A stretch of 46,548 nucleotides of DNA from Halomonas sp. (GTDB lineage: Bacteria > Pseudomonadota > Gammaproteobacteria > Pseudomonadales > Halomonadaceae). Where the stretch lies: the NCBI RefSeq assembly GCF_014859505.1, contig NZ_JACUUD010000012.1:1-46548 (forward strand), written 5' to 3'. Positions 1-7,982 of this stretch are shown piece after piece (within the stretch, counting starts at the first letter, position 1; the number at the start of each line of letters is the position of its first letter). Below the pieces are notes generated by a model. The model was given only the letters and a program-made list of their open reading frames with translations, was not told where the DNA came from and ran no database searches. Made by a program: the position numbers and the translations under genes.

Positions 1-355
1 CGCGGGACGCGCTGTGGCTCGCGGGACGCGCTGTGGATTGTTCCGCACAATCGAGAGCACGCACCGCTGCCGGACAGCCGGGCGGGCAGGTTTTTAAATG
101 AACGTTCAAAATAAAATACGCGGATCGCCGCCGGGCTGCAACCCTGCGTTGAATGACGGCGGGATTGCGTGGACAGAATGTCTGGCGCGCGAGTTGTCTT
201 GTTGGCTGAAATCGCTATAACTACATCACCGAATTATGACAGGGAAGACGCCCCGGATGGGGTGATCACCGCAGGATGCATCGGGACTGGAGCGAATCCG
301 CCGGGTCTTTCGCCACGGCGGGTCGATGATAACGACAAGATTTCTGGAGTATCCG
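1..355. promoter_or_regulatory. Non-coding region upstream of the TRAP operon
   Basis: No convincing gene lies here. A 17-bp direct repeat occurs at 1-17 and 20-36. It is followed by a short inverted repeat, attgt/acaat, at 37-51. An AT-rich stretch at 91-117 surrounds the perfect palindrome tgaacgttca at 99-108, which resembles operators bound by TetR-family proteins such as BetI. The region probably holds the promoter of the TRAP genes and perhaps of a gene to the left of the window. The regulator is not visible, so the BetI comparison is inference. Confidence 0.5.
99..108. promoter_or_regulatory. TetR/BetI-like operator palindrome
   Basis: A perfect 10-bp palindrome (tgaacgttca) lies in AT-rich DNA, unlike the GC-rich surroundings. 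Such cores are typical of TetR-family operators and resemble BetI sites near choline and betaine genes. It is about 250 bp upstream of the TRAP binding-protein start, so it may instead serve a divergent gene off the left edge. Confidence 0.4.
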
Positions 356-1552
356 ATGGCTCACGATAAAACGCCCGCCACCCCGGAGGTGGTCACCCAG
401 GCTGCCTCCACCGAGACCCCGGCCAGCACCTCGCGGCGCCGCTTCCTTACCGGCTCGGCCGTCGCGGTCGGCGCCGGTGCCGCGGCGGCGGTCGGCTTTC
501 CCAGCATCGCGGTGGCCCAGACCACCACGCTGCGCTTCCAGAGTACCTGGCCCAACCAGGACATCTTCCACGAGTTCGCCTCGGACTATGTACGCATCGT
601 CAACGAGATGTCCGGCGGTCGGCTGCGCCTCAACCTGCTGCCGGCCGGCGCCGTGGTGGGGGCCCTGCAGCTGCAGGACGCGGTGATCTCCGGCGCCCTG
701 GACGGCGGCCACGGGGTGACGGCCTACTGGTACGGCAAGCACAAGGCCTTCTCGCTGTTCGGCACGCCACCGCCCTTTGGCTGGGACGCCCACCAGTTCC
801 TCGCCTGGTACTGGACCGGCGGCGGCAAGGAGCTGTATGCCGAGCTGCTGGAGATGCTGGAGCTGCCGCTGGTGGGCTACCAGACTGGCCCGATGCCGAC
901 CCAGGCGCTGGGCTGGTTCAAGGAGCCGATCACCAGCGCCGATGACCTGCGCGGCCTCAAGTACCGCACCGTGGGGCTGGGTGCCGACCTGATGAACGAG
1001 TTCGGTGCGGCGGTGACCATCATGGGCGGCGGCGACATCGTGCCGGCCATGGACCGCGGCCTGCTCGACGGTGCCGAGTTCAACAATCCCTCCTCGGATC
1101 GCCTGCTCGGCTTCCCGGATGTCAGCAAGACCTGGATGCTGCGCAGCTACCACCAGGACTGCGAGGCGTTCGAGATCATGTTCAACAAGAACAAGCATGA
1201 CAGCCTGCCCGAGGAGTTCCAGGCGATCCTCGAGTACGCCGCCAAGGCGGCCTCGTCGGAGATGTACTGGAAGGCCATGGAGCGCTATCCCCGGGACCTC
1301 AACGGCATGCGCGAGGAGCAGGGGGTGCGGACCTACATCACCCCCGATTCGGTACTGCAGGCGCAGCTCGAGGCCTGGGACGCGGTCATCGAGCGCGAGT
1401 CCAGCAACGAGTTCTTCAAGAAGGTGGTCGACCACCAGCGCGAGTACTGCGAGCGGGTGGTGGGCTTCCACCTGGAGGGCACCACGCCCAAGGAGCCGGC
1501 CTACGTGCACTTCTACGGTAAGTCGCCCACCGATACCTCTACGCTCCTCTAG
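356..1552 (+). CDS. TRAP transporter substrate-binding protein (DctP/TakP type), Tat-exported
   Basis: Periplasmic solute receptor of a tripartite ATP-independent transporter, 398 residues. A twin-arginine signal is visible at residues 26-33 (SRRRFLTG), followed by an Ala/Gly/Val-rich segment and a likely cleavage near residue 55 (AVAQ). The mature protein has the DctP-family layout, with the GLKYRT segment and the following Gly-rich GGGDIVPAMDRG stretch that resemble TakP-type 2-oxoacid receptors. The start at 356 is chosen because GGAG at 346-349 is well spaced; an in-frame ATG at 326 lacks a good ribosome site. It heads an operon with the two permeases. The ligand is not predictable; an organic or keto acid is likely. 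Confidence 0.9.
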   Translation: MAHDKTPATPEVVTQAASTETPASTSRRRFLTGSAVAVGAGAAAAVGFPSIAVAQTTTLRFQSTWPNQDIFHEFASDYVRIVNEMSGGRLRLNLLPAGAVVGALQLQDAVISGALDGGHGVTAYWYGKHKAFSLFGTPPPFGWDAHQFLAWYWTGGGKELYAELLEMLELPLVGYQTGPMPTQALGWFKEPITSADDLRGLKYRTVGLGADLMNEFGAAVTIMGGGDIVPAMDRGLLDGAEFNNPSSDRLLGFPDVSKTWMLRSYHQDCEAFEIMFNKNKHDSLPEEFQAILEYAAKAASSEMYWKAMERYPRDLNGMREEQGVRTYITPDSVLQAQLEAWDAVIERESSNEFFKKVVDHQREYCERVVGFHLEGTTPKEPAYVHFYGKSPTDTSTLL

Positions 1553-1616
1553 CGGTGCCCGGCGCTTGTCGCCGGTCCCGTTCGTCCTGGTGCCAGGAAG
1601 GTGCCGGGTCATAGAC

Positions 1617-1647
1617 GACGTCGCCCCTCCGGAGGAGGGGCGACGTC
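1617..1647. promoter_or_regulatory. Perfect 14-bp hairpin between binding protein and permeases
   Basis: Positions 1617-1630 and 1634-1647 are exact reverse complements around a 3-nt loop (gga). No T-run follows, so it is not a classical terminator. It sits between the binding-protein gene and the small permease. Stable hairpins in this position often protect the 5' message and let the receptor be made in excess over the membrane subunits. That role is inferred. Confidence 0.6.
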
Positions 1648-1662
1648 CGATGAGAGGCCGTC

Positions 1663-2259
1663 ATGCGCTTCATCTTCATGATCGATCACCTCAGCACTTG
1701 GGTGGGCAAGGTGTTCGCCTGGGCGATCCTGATCCTGACCTTCGTGGTGAGCTACGAGGTCTTCATGCGTTATGTCATGGGCGCGCCCACCACCTGGGCC
1801 TATGACACCAGCTACATGCTCTACGGCACCCTGTTCATGATGAGCGGGGCCTATGCACTCGCCCACAACGCCCATGTGCGGGCCGACGTGGTCTCGCGCT
1901 ACTTCCCGATCCGTGTCCAGGCGGGGTTCGAGCTGGCGCTCTACCTGTTGTTCTTCTACCCGGGCATCCTGGCCCTGCTCTTCTACGGCTGGGACTTCTT
2001 CGCCATCTCCTTCCGCCAAAACGAGCACAGCTCCTTTACCCCGGGCGGGCCGCCAATCTGGCCCTACAAGTTCGTGATCCCCGCCTGCGCGGCCTTCCTG
2101 GCGATGCAGGGTGTCGCCGAGGTCGCACGCTGCGTGCTCTGCCTGAAGCACGGCCAGTGGCCGCGCCGGCTGGGTGACGTGGAGGAGATCGCCATTCCGG
2201 TCAACAAGGCGGCGGAGATCAAGGCCGCCCAGCAGGATTCAGTGGAGACTCGTCAATGA
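1663..2259 (+). CDS. TRAP transporter small permease (DctQ)
   Basis: A 198-residue membrane protein with four predicted helices, the usual size and topology of the DctQ subunit. Early residues (FAWAILILTFVVSYEVFMRY) match the family's first helix and its conserved R-Y element. It works with the large permease in sodium-coupled uptake of the ligand delivered by the receptor. Its stop overlaps the next start in an ATGA arrangement at 2256-2259, so the two subunits are probably translationally coupled. The C-terminal 40 residues are cytoplasmic and charged. Confidence 0.9.
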   Translation: MRFIFMIDHLSTWVGKVFAWAILILTFVVSYEVFMRYVMGAPTTWAYDTSYMLYGTLFMMSGAYALAHNAHVRADVVSRYFPIRVQAGFELALYLLFFYPGILALLFYGWDFFAISFRQNEHSSFTPGGPPIWPYKFVIPACAAFLAMQGVAEVARCVLCLKHGQWPRRLGDVEEIAIPVNKAAEIKAAQQDSVETRQ

Positions 2260-3575
2260 GTGAACCGGAAATCGGCATCCTGATGCTGGGCATGCTCGTC
2301 CTCCTGATCATGCTCGGCTTCCCCATCGCCTTCACGCTGATTGCCATGGGCATCGGCTTCGGCTATTTCGCCATCGGCGACATCATCTTCCCGCTGCTGG
2401 TGCAGCGCGCCTACGGCGTGATGTCCAATGACGTGTTGATCGCCGTGCCGCTGTTCCTGTTCATGGGCTACATGGTGGAACGGGCCAATATCCTCGATCG
2501 GCTGTTCTCCAGCCTGCAGCTGGCGGCCCGCGGCATGCCGGCGTCGCTGGCGGTGGCCAGCCTGATCACCTGCGCGCTGTTCGCCACGGCGACCGGCATC
2601 GTCGGGGCGGTGGTGACCCTGATGGGGCTGCTGGCGCTGCCGGCCATGCTCAATGCAGGCTACGACAAGCGGATGTCCAGCGGGGTGATCTGCGCCGGCG
2701 GCTGCCTCGGCATCCTGATTCCGCCGAGCATCATGCTGATCCTCTACGGCGCCATGGCCGGGGTCTCGGTGGTGCGGCTCTATGCGGCGGCGCTGATCCC
2801 GGGGCTGCTGCTGGCGGGGCTCTACATCGCCTACGTGATGGGACGGGCGATGCTCAACCCGAAGGTGGCGCCCAAGTTGTCCGCCGAGAAGCTCGACGTG
2901 CCGCTGGGCCAGGTCTACTGGGGACTGCTGACCTCGTTCGTACCGCTCTTCGTGCTGATCATGGCGGTGCTGGGGGCGATCCTGTTCGGCCTGGCCACCC
3001 CCCATGAGGCGGCGGGCATCGGGGCGCTGGGTGCGATTATCCTGGCGGCCGCCTACCGGCAGCTGACCTTCGCCCGGCTGCGCGAGGCGGTGTTCCTCAC
3101 CGCGCGCACCAGCGCCATGGTCTGTTGGCTGTTCGTGGGCTCCTGGATCTTCTCGTCGGTGTTCTCGCTGCTCGACGGCCACTCGCTGATCGAGCACTGG
3201 ATCAGCGGGCTCTCGCTGACGCCGCTGCAGTTCCTGCTGCTGGCACAGCTGATGATCTTCATCCTCGGCTGGCCGCTGGAGTGGACCGAGATCATCATCA
3301 TCTTCGTGCCGATCTTCCTGCCGCTGCTGCACATGTTCGGCATCGACCCGCTGTTCTTCGGCGTGCTGGTGGCGCTGAACATCCAGACCTCCTTCCTGAC
3401 GCCGCCCATGGCGATGTCGGCCTTCTACCTCAAGGGCATCGCGCCCAAGGGAATAGAGCTGGGAGATATCTTTATGGGGATCATGCCCTTCCTGCTGCTG
3501 GTGTTCGTGGCCATGTTCATTCTCTACATGGTGCCGGGCATTGTCTTCTGGTTGCCGGGGGTGCTCTACGGCTGA
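2256..3575 (+). CDS. TRAP transporter large permease (DctM)
   Basis: A 439-residue protein with about twelve hydrophobic segments, typical of the DctM ion-transporter subunit. Recognisable parts are the N-terminal GFPIAFTLIAMGIGFGYF helix, the ICAGGCLGILIPPSIMLILYG element and a C-terminal half repeating the same fold. It forms the sodium-driven channel of the TRAP system in the inner membrane. It is the last gene of the three-gene operon and is followed by two strong hairpins before the convergent Spy-like gene. Confidence 0.92.
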   Translation: MSEPEIGILMLGMLVLLIMLGFPIAFTLIAMGIGFGYFAIGDIIFPLLVQRAYGVMSNDVLIAVPLFLFMGYMVERANILDRLFSSLQLAARGMPASLAVASLITCALFATATGIVGAVVTLMGLLALPAMLNAGYDKRMSSGVICAGGCLGILIPPSIMLILYGAMAGVSVVRLYAAALIPGLLLAGLYIAYVMGRAMLNPKVAPKLSAEKLDVPLGQVYWGLLTSFVPLFVLIMAVLGAILFGLATPHEAAGIGALGAIILAAAYRQLTFARLREAVFLTARTSAMVCWLFVGSWIFSSVFSLLDGHSLIEHWISGLSLTPLQFLLLAQLMIFILGWPLEWTEIIIIFVPIFLPLLHMFGIDPLFFGVLVALNIQTSFLTPPMAMSAFYLKGIAPKGIELGDIFMGIMPFLLLVFVAMFILYMVPGIVFWLPGVLYG

Positions 3576-3588
3576 GACCCTGAAATGA

Positions 3589-3617
3589 CCCGGCCCGACG
3601 CCATGCGTCGGGCCGGG
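3589..3617. terminator. Hairpin terminator after the TRAP operon
   Basis: A 13-bp perfect stem (3589-3601 with 3605-3617, loop cat) begins 14 bp after the dctM stop. There is no long T-run, but its position between convergent genes and its strength fit transcription termination. Confidence 0.6.
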
Positions 3618-3632
3618 GGAGGTCTGTACCGA

Positions 3633-3660
3633 TTCGCCGCCGGCCTGGGCCGGCGGCGAA
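3633..3660. terminator. Second hairpin, likely terminator for the Spy-like gene
   Basis: A 13-bp inverted repeat (3633-3645 with 3648-3660) has a 2-nt spacer, so about 12 pairs and a tetraloop are realistic. It lies 34 bp beyond the stop of the reverse-strand Spy-like gene. With the hairpin at 3589-3617 it probably ends transcription from both sides. Confidence 0.55.
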
Positions 3661-3693
3661 CTGCTTCAGTGGCAGCGCTTCGGTTGCCGTGGT

Positions 3694-4389
3694 TCAGTTG
3701 CCGCGCTTCGCACCATGGCCGTGGTAGGCCTTGCCATGACCATAGCCGCGCTCGCCGCGCTGCATCATGGTCTCGCGCAGCTCCTCGAGCTGCTCCTCGC
3801 TGAGGAGCTCGGCCAGCGCCTCCTGGTGGCGGTCGCGCATCTCGCGCATGGCATCGCGGCGCTCGCTGCGGGAATCGAAGTCGCGGTCGCGCAGCTCGGC
3901 CATGTCGGCGTAGATCGCCTCGCGGGTCTCGCGCAGGGCCTCGCGCTCCTCGTCGGAGAGGCCCCACTCATCGACCAGCGACTCGAGGCGTTCCTGCATG
4001 CTGGCGCGGCGCTGCTCCATCATCTCGGCTCGGCGCGCCTCGCGCATCTCCTGACGGGCCTCCTCCAGGGCCTCGCGCTGCCCATCGTCGAGGAGTTCGG
4101 CCAGGCGCTCCTGGTGCTGCTCGTGGAGCTGGCGCATCGCCTCGCGGTGCTCGGTGCGGGCCTCGTCCAGGGCCTCGCGGGTCGCCTCGTCGAGGCCGGC
4201 GCGCTCGAAGAGCGCCTGACGCTGCTCGGCCCGGTACTCGGCGCGGGCCTCCTTCCACTGCTCGCGCTGCTCCTGAGTCTGCTCGGCCCCCTTGCCGTGG
4301 TGGGCGGCGGTGGCGGATAGCGCCAGGGGGGCGATGGCGATGGCGAGCAGGGCCGGCGCCAGCAGCTTGCGGGAAAGGGTCATCTTCAT
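3694..4389 (-). CDS. Spy/CpxP-like periplasmic protein with internal duplication
   Basis: A 231-residue protein starting MKMTLSRKLLAPALL, with a signal peptide ending near SATAA. The mature chain is almost entirely charged amphipathic helix. Two similar units are visible, ending HQERLAELLDDGQREAL and HQEALAELLSEEQLEEL; the LDDGQ and LSEEQ elements correspond to the LTxxQ motif of Spy/CpxP chaperones. A His/Gly-rich tail (HGKAYHGHGAKRGN) could bind metal. The start has aaggagt upstream at 4396-4402. Spy in E. coli is controlled by BaeR and CpxR, and this gene lies just downstream of a baeSR pair, which supports an envelope-stress role. The family call is based on motifs and context. Confidence 0.75.
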   Translation of the reverse strand: MKMTLSRKLLAPALLAIAIAPLALSATAAHHGKGAEQTQEQREQWKEARAEYRAEQRQALFERAGLDEATREALDEARTEHREAMRQLHEQHQERLAELLDDGQREALEEARQEMREARRAEMMEQRRASMQERLESLVDEWGLSDEEREALRETREAIYADMAELRDRDFDSRSERRDAMREMRDRHQEALAELLSEEQLEELRETMMQRGERGYGHGKAYHGHGAKRGN

Positions 4390-4489
4390 GGGGTCACTCC
4401 TTCGGGCCTGGGTTGATGGTTCCAGTCTCACCCGGCGCGGTGCAAGGTCGGTGCAACGAGCGTGCAAAGGTGGTGCATTCGAGACCGGC

Positions 4490-5209
4490 TCACTCCTCGG
4501 GCTGGTACTTGTAGCCTACCCCGTAGACCGAACGGATCACCTCGCGTTCCGGCCACACCTCGCTGATCTTGCGGCGCAGCTTCTTGACGTGGCTGTCCAC
4601 GGTGCGCTCGGAGACGATGCGGTGGTCACGGTACATGTGATCCATCAGCTGGTCCCGGGAGAAGATCCGCCCCGGGGCGTGCATCATCACCTTGAGCAGC
4701 TGGAACTCCACGGCGGTGAGGGCCAGGTCCTGGCCGTCGGCCAGGGCACGCCAGCCCTCCTCGTCGAGGACCAGGTCGCTGCCCGCGGCCTGCTCGGCGT
4801 CGTCGGCGCCCTGGCTGCGGCGCAGCACCGCCTTGACCCGGGCCACCACCTCCCGGGGGCTGAAGGGCTTGCAGATGTAGTCGTCGGCGCCCAGTTCGAG
4901 ACCCAGCAGGCGGTCTACCTCCTCGACCCGGGCGGTGAGCATGATCACCGGCAGCGCCGGCCAGCGCTGGCGGATCTCGCGGCACAGGGTCAGGCCGTCG
5001 GTGCCGGGCAGCATCAGGTCGAGCAGAACCAGCACGGGACCCTGCCCCCCCTGGCGCGCCTCGGCCAGCCAGGGCAGCACGGCGTCGCCGTGGTCCAGGT
5101 GGTGGGTGGCGAAGCCGCTGCCCGCCAGGTAGTCGGCCACCAGCCGGGCGATCTTGGGCTCATCCTCGACGATCAAGACCTGCTGTTGCTCGTGTTCCTG
5201 TGATGTCAT
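4490..5209 (-). CDS. baeR: Envelope-stress response regulator BaeR
   Basis: A 239-residue OmpR/PhoB-class regulator. The receiver domain has acidic residues E15-D16, the phospho-acceptor D64 (LVLLDLMLPGTDG) and the CKPFSPREVVARVK segment close to E. coli BaeR. The C-terminal winged helix carries the DSHVKKLRRKI recognition region. It overlaps the kinase gene by four bases (ATGA), so the pair is co-translated. BaeSR responds to envelope damage and toxic compounds and controls spy and efflux genes in enterics; the Spy-like gene directly downstream fits this. Confidence 0.88.
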   Translation of the reverse strand: MTSQEHEQQQVLIVEDEPKIARLVADYLAGSGFATHHLDHGDAVLPWLAEARQGGQGPVLVLLDLMLPGTDGLTLCREIRQRWPALPVIMLTARVEEVDRLLGLELGADDYICKPFSPREVVARVKAVLRRSQGADDAEQAAGSDLVLDEEGWRALADGQDLALTAVEFQLLKVMMHAPGRIFSRDQLMDHMYRDHRIVSERTVDSHVKKLRRKISEVWPEREVIRSVYGVGYKYQPEE

Positions 5210-6645
5210 GCGATCTCCTCCCTGGAACGGTCGTCATCGAGCGGTGGAAAGGTGAGTGTCCAGCATAACCCACCCAGCGACGAGGACGAGGGGTGCATCT
5301 CGCCGCCATGGGCCTTGACCAGGGCCGCAGCGATGGAGAGCCCCAGGCCGCTGCCGCCGCTGGCGCGATTGCGCGAGCCCTCCACCCGATAGAGACGCTC
5401 GGTGAGCCGGGCAAGTTCGCCCTCGGGCACTCCGGGGGCGCTGTCCTCCCAGGTGACCCGGATGCCCTGCGCCGTGGCGTCGAGGTTGACCCGCAGCCGG
5501 CCCGGGGCCCGGGTATAGGCGCAGGTGTTGTCGAGCAGGTTGTTCCACAGCTGGCGCAGGCGCTGGACGTCACCGCGCATCCAGGCCTCGGCCTGGATGC
5601 GGGTCTCCAGGGTGATGCCGCTGTCGGTGAGCCAGCCTTCCGCCTCCTCGAGGCGGTCGGCGAGGCTCTCGGCCAGGTCCAGCGGCGCGAGCAGCACCTC
5701 CAGGGCGCCGGCGTCGCTCTGGGAGAGCAGGCGCAGGTCGGCCACCAGCCGCTCGAGCTGGCCCACCTCCTGGGCCAGGGAGTGCAGGCTGTCCTGGTCC
5801 AGGCGGCGGATGCCGTCCTGCATCGCCTCGATCTCACCGCGCAGCACGGCGAGCGGTGTGCGCAGCTCGTGGGCGATGTCCGAGACCCAGCGGCTGCGCG
5901 CCTCGCGGCTCGCCTCCAGGGTGGCGGCCAGCACGTTGAAGTCCCGGGAGAGCCGCGACAGCTCGTCCTGGCCGCGCTCCGGCAGGCGGATGCTGTAGTC
6001 GCCCTCGGTCAGACGCCGGGTGGCCAGGGCCATGCTGCGGGTGCGCCGCCCCAGCCACCAGGAGAGCCCGCCTGCCAGCAGCAGCGAGGCGACCCCCAGG
6101 GAGCCGACGATGATCGCCAGGTTGCGCTGCTGGCGGGAGAGGAAGATATGGTCCATGCGGGCCATCAGCTGCTCCGGGGGGCGATAGCCCAGGGTGCCGA
6201 CCTGCTTCCCCTCGTGGAGGATCGGCAGCCAGCGCAGGGTGGCGGCCTCCTCCTTGTCGTCCGGGGGCAGGCCGATCACCGGCAGGCCGGCGGCATCGTG
6301 GAGTACGAAGTCCTTGGGGGCACCCAGGCGGCGCTCGATGCCCTGGGGCGGCATGCCGGCCCCTGGCCACAGCTGTTGGCGCACCAGCCGATGCCAGGCC
6401 GAGGGCGAGGCCCGCAGCCACTGCCAGTCGCCGCCGCGACTCGCCCACTCCTCGCCGAGCCCCTCGGCCAGGGTCTCGGCGCGGTTGGCCTGGGTGGTGT
6501 CCAGGTACTCGATGAAGCCGCGGTCCAGGCTGCGCGAGATGCCCAGGAACACCAGGGCCGAGATGGCCACGTTGACCGACAGGATCACCACGAACAGCTT
6601 GACGCCCAGCCGGGAGACGGCGGGCCGGGGCAGACGCAGGCTCAT
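5206..6645 (-). CDS. baeS: Envelope-stress sensor histidine kinase BaeS
   Basis: A 479-residue sensor kinase: N-terminal helix (about 16-36), periplasmic domain, second helix (about 178-198), HAMP region, H-box with phospho-His at 259 (HELRTPLAVLRGE) and a C-terminal ATPase domain. The segments RGFIEYLDTTQANRAETL, MQDGIRRL and EGSRNRASGGSGLGLSI closely follow E. coli BaeS. It phosphorylates the adjacent BaeR. The start codon overlaps the end of a small upstream reading frame. Confidence in the family is high; the inducing signal is unknown. Confidence 0.88.
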   Translation of the reverse strand: MSLRLPRPAVSRLGVKLFVVILSVNVAISALVFLGISRSLDRGFIEYLDTTQANRAETLAEGLGEEWASRGGDWQWLRASPSAWHRLVRQQLWPGAGMPPQGIERRLGAPKDFVLHDAAGLPVIGLPPDDKEEAATLRWLPILHEGKQVGTLGYRPPEQLMARMDHIFLSRQQRNLAIIVGSLGVASLLLAGGLSWWLGRRTRSMALATRRLTEGDYSIRLPERGQDELSRLSRDFNVLAATLEASREARSRWVSDIAHELRTPLAVLRGEIEAMQDGIRRLDQDSLHSLAQEVGQLERLVADLRLLSQSDAGALEVLLAPLDLAESLADRLEEAEGWLTDSGITLETRIQAEAWMRGDVQRLRQLWNNLLDNTCAYTRAPGRLRVNLDATAQGIRVTWEDSAPGVPEGELARLTERLYRVEGSRNRASGGSGLGLSIAAALVKAHGGEMHPSSSSLGGLCWTLTFPPLDDDRSREEIA

Positions 6646-6836
6646 GGGGAAGCCTCCTCGGGTTGGGGGCTGCGACGCTGAAGGCGCTCGCGCACCTCCT
6701 CCAGCATCGGGTAGAGACAGGTTACCAGCAGCAGCTGCAGGTCGCTGAGTAAGGAGGTCGCCGGCAGGGGGCCGCGGCGACGGCGCCCGCGCTGGCGGTT
6801 CGGGCAGGCCGGGAAAGGGGGCAGGGAGCGACGCAT
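6642..6836 (-). CDS. Possible small protein overlapping the baeS start
   Basis: A 64-codon frame (MRRSLPPFPAC...) ends in a four-base ATGA overlap with baeS. The first half is basic; the second (LLSDLQLLLVTCLYPMLEEVRERLQRR) could form a helix. No clear ribosome site precedes this ATG, and an alternative start at 6926 is no better. The overlap suggests coupling, but it may be a chance open frame in the baeS leader. I do not recognise the sequence. Confidence 0.25.
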   Translation of the reverse strand: MRRSLPPFPACPNRQRGRRRRGPLPATSLLSDLQLLLVTCLYPMLEEVRERLQRRSPQPEEASP

Positions 6837-6942
6837 GGGCGACTCGGGCAGGAGGGCGGAATCCACAGCATCACCGGTGGCGATGCAGCCAATGGTCATG
6901 AAAGGTGCAAGCGGTATGCAAGCCATCGGCTGCTGGAGCGCC

Positions 6943-7863
6943 TCAGAGGGAGAGGAAGAACAGGATCAGCGGCGGCGAGAGCAGCGAGAGGATGAAGCCC
7001 GAGACCACCGCCACCGGCACGCAGGTCACCCCGCCGTGCTGCTGAATCACCGGCAGGGTGAAATCCATGGAGGTGGCGCCGCCGTAGCCGATGGCCAGGG
7101 CCGCATGGCGGCGGATCACCAGGGGGATCAACACGAAGGCCAGCAGTTCCCGGGCGAGATCGTTGAAGAAGGCCACGCCGCCCATGGCCGGGCCCAGGGC
7201 ATCGCCCACCAGGATGCCGGAGAGGGAGTACCAGCCGAAGCCGGCGGCGAGGGCCAGGCCTTCGCTGGCGCGCAGGTCCAGCAGCGGTGCAACGAGCAGG
7301 CCGCCGGCAAGCGAGGTGGCCGCCAGCACCAGGGCGATGGCCAGGCCGTGGCGGTTGAGCAGGATCTGGCGCAGCGGCATGCCGGAGTTGCGCAGCTGGC
7401 AGCCGATCAGTGCCAGCAGGGCATAGAGCACCCACTCGGCTAGTGTCTCGGCGGTGCCATGAAGCCCGGAGAGGGCGCGGCCCGCCAGCCCCAGACCGAC
7501 GCCCAGCAGCACCATCCCGACCAGAGCCAGGGAGCCGCCCATGGCGGCGAGCTTGCTGACCGGGGCGCCGGGTACTACCCGACTGGGGTCGGCGCGCAGG
7601 GCGAGGCGGCTCGACAGCCACCACAGGCCGGCCAGGTTGCAGGCCGTGATCACCAGGAACAGGGCCAGCGCCTGCCCGCCCATGCGCGACAGCTGGCCGG
7701 CCAGGTCGTCCAGCCCGGCCAGGCCGATGCCCATCAGCAGCAGGATGACGTAGACCGAGGCGTTCGCCCCGCGGTTGATCACTGCCATGGTCCCGGCATG
7801 GCGAACCGGCACCAGATAGCCCAGCACCAGGGGCAGCAGGACGATCACGAGTCCGCTCAGCAT
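6943..7863 (-). CDS. lysO: Lysine exporter LysO family membrane protein
   Basis: A 306-residue inner-membrane protein with about eight helices. The segments GFGWYSLSGILVGDALG, NDLARELLAFVLIPL and GGATSMDFTLPVIQ match the LysO (YbjE, DUF340) family, which exports lysine and toxic analogues such as thialysine. The conserved acidic residue in TSMDFTLP is present. It is a stand-alone gene between a DUF3108 gene and baeS, all on the same strand. In other bacteria lysO can be governed by a lysine riboswitch; I see only a short GC hairpin at 7887-7903. Confidence 0.88.
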   Translation of the reverse strand: MLSGLVIVLLPLVLGYLVPVRHAGTMAVINRGANASVYVILLLMGIGLAGLDDLAGQLSRMGGQALALFLVITACNLAGLWWLSSRLALRADPSRVVPGAPVSKLAAMGGSLALVGMVLLGVGLGLAGRALSGLHGTAETLAEWVLYALLALIGCQLRNSGMPLRQILLNRHGLAIALVLAATSLAGGLLVAPLLDLRASEGLALAAGFGWYSLSGILVGDALGPAMGGVAFFNDLARELLAFVLIPLVIRRHAALAIGYGGATSMDFTLPVIQQHGGVTCVPVAVVSGFILSLLSPPLILFFLSL

Positions 7864-7982
7864 CGAGAGTCCCTTCCCTTTGCGATGACCGCCGCCGGCG
7901 GTCGAAAACCCGCTACTCTAACAGCCTGCCGGCCGGAAGGGAGGGGCTCGGTCGAGGAGCGAGCGCCGGTCCGTTGTGGGGA

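Noticed and set aside
356-3575. The TeaABC ectoine transporter
   Set aside because: The receptor has a Tat signal and resembles TakP-type receptors more than TeaA, and it is separated from the doe genes by a reverse-strand block.
7864-7982. A lysine riboswitch before lysO
   Set aside because: The gap of 119 bp is too short for the lysine aptamer and shows only a 7-bp GC hairpin.
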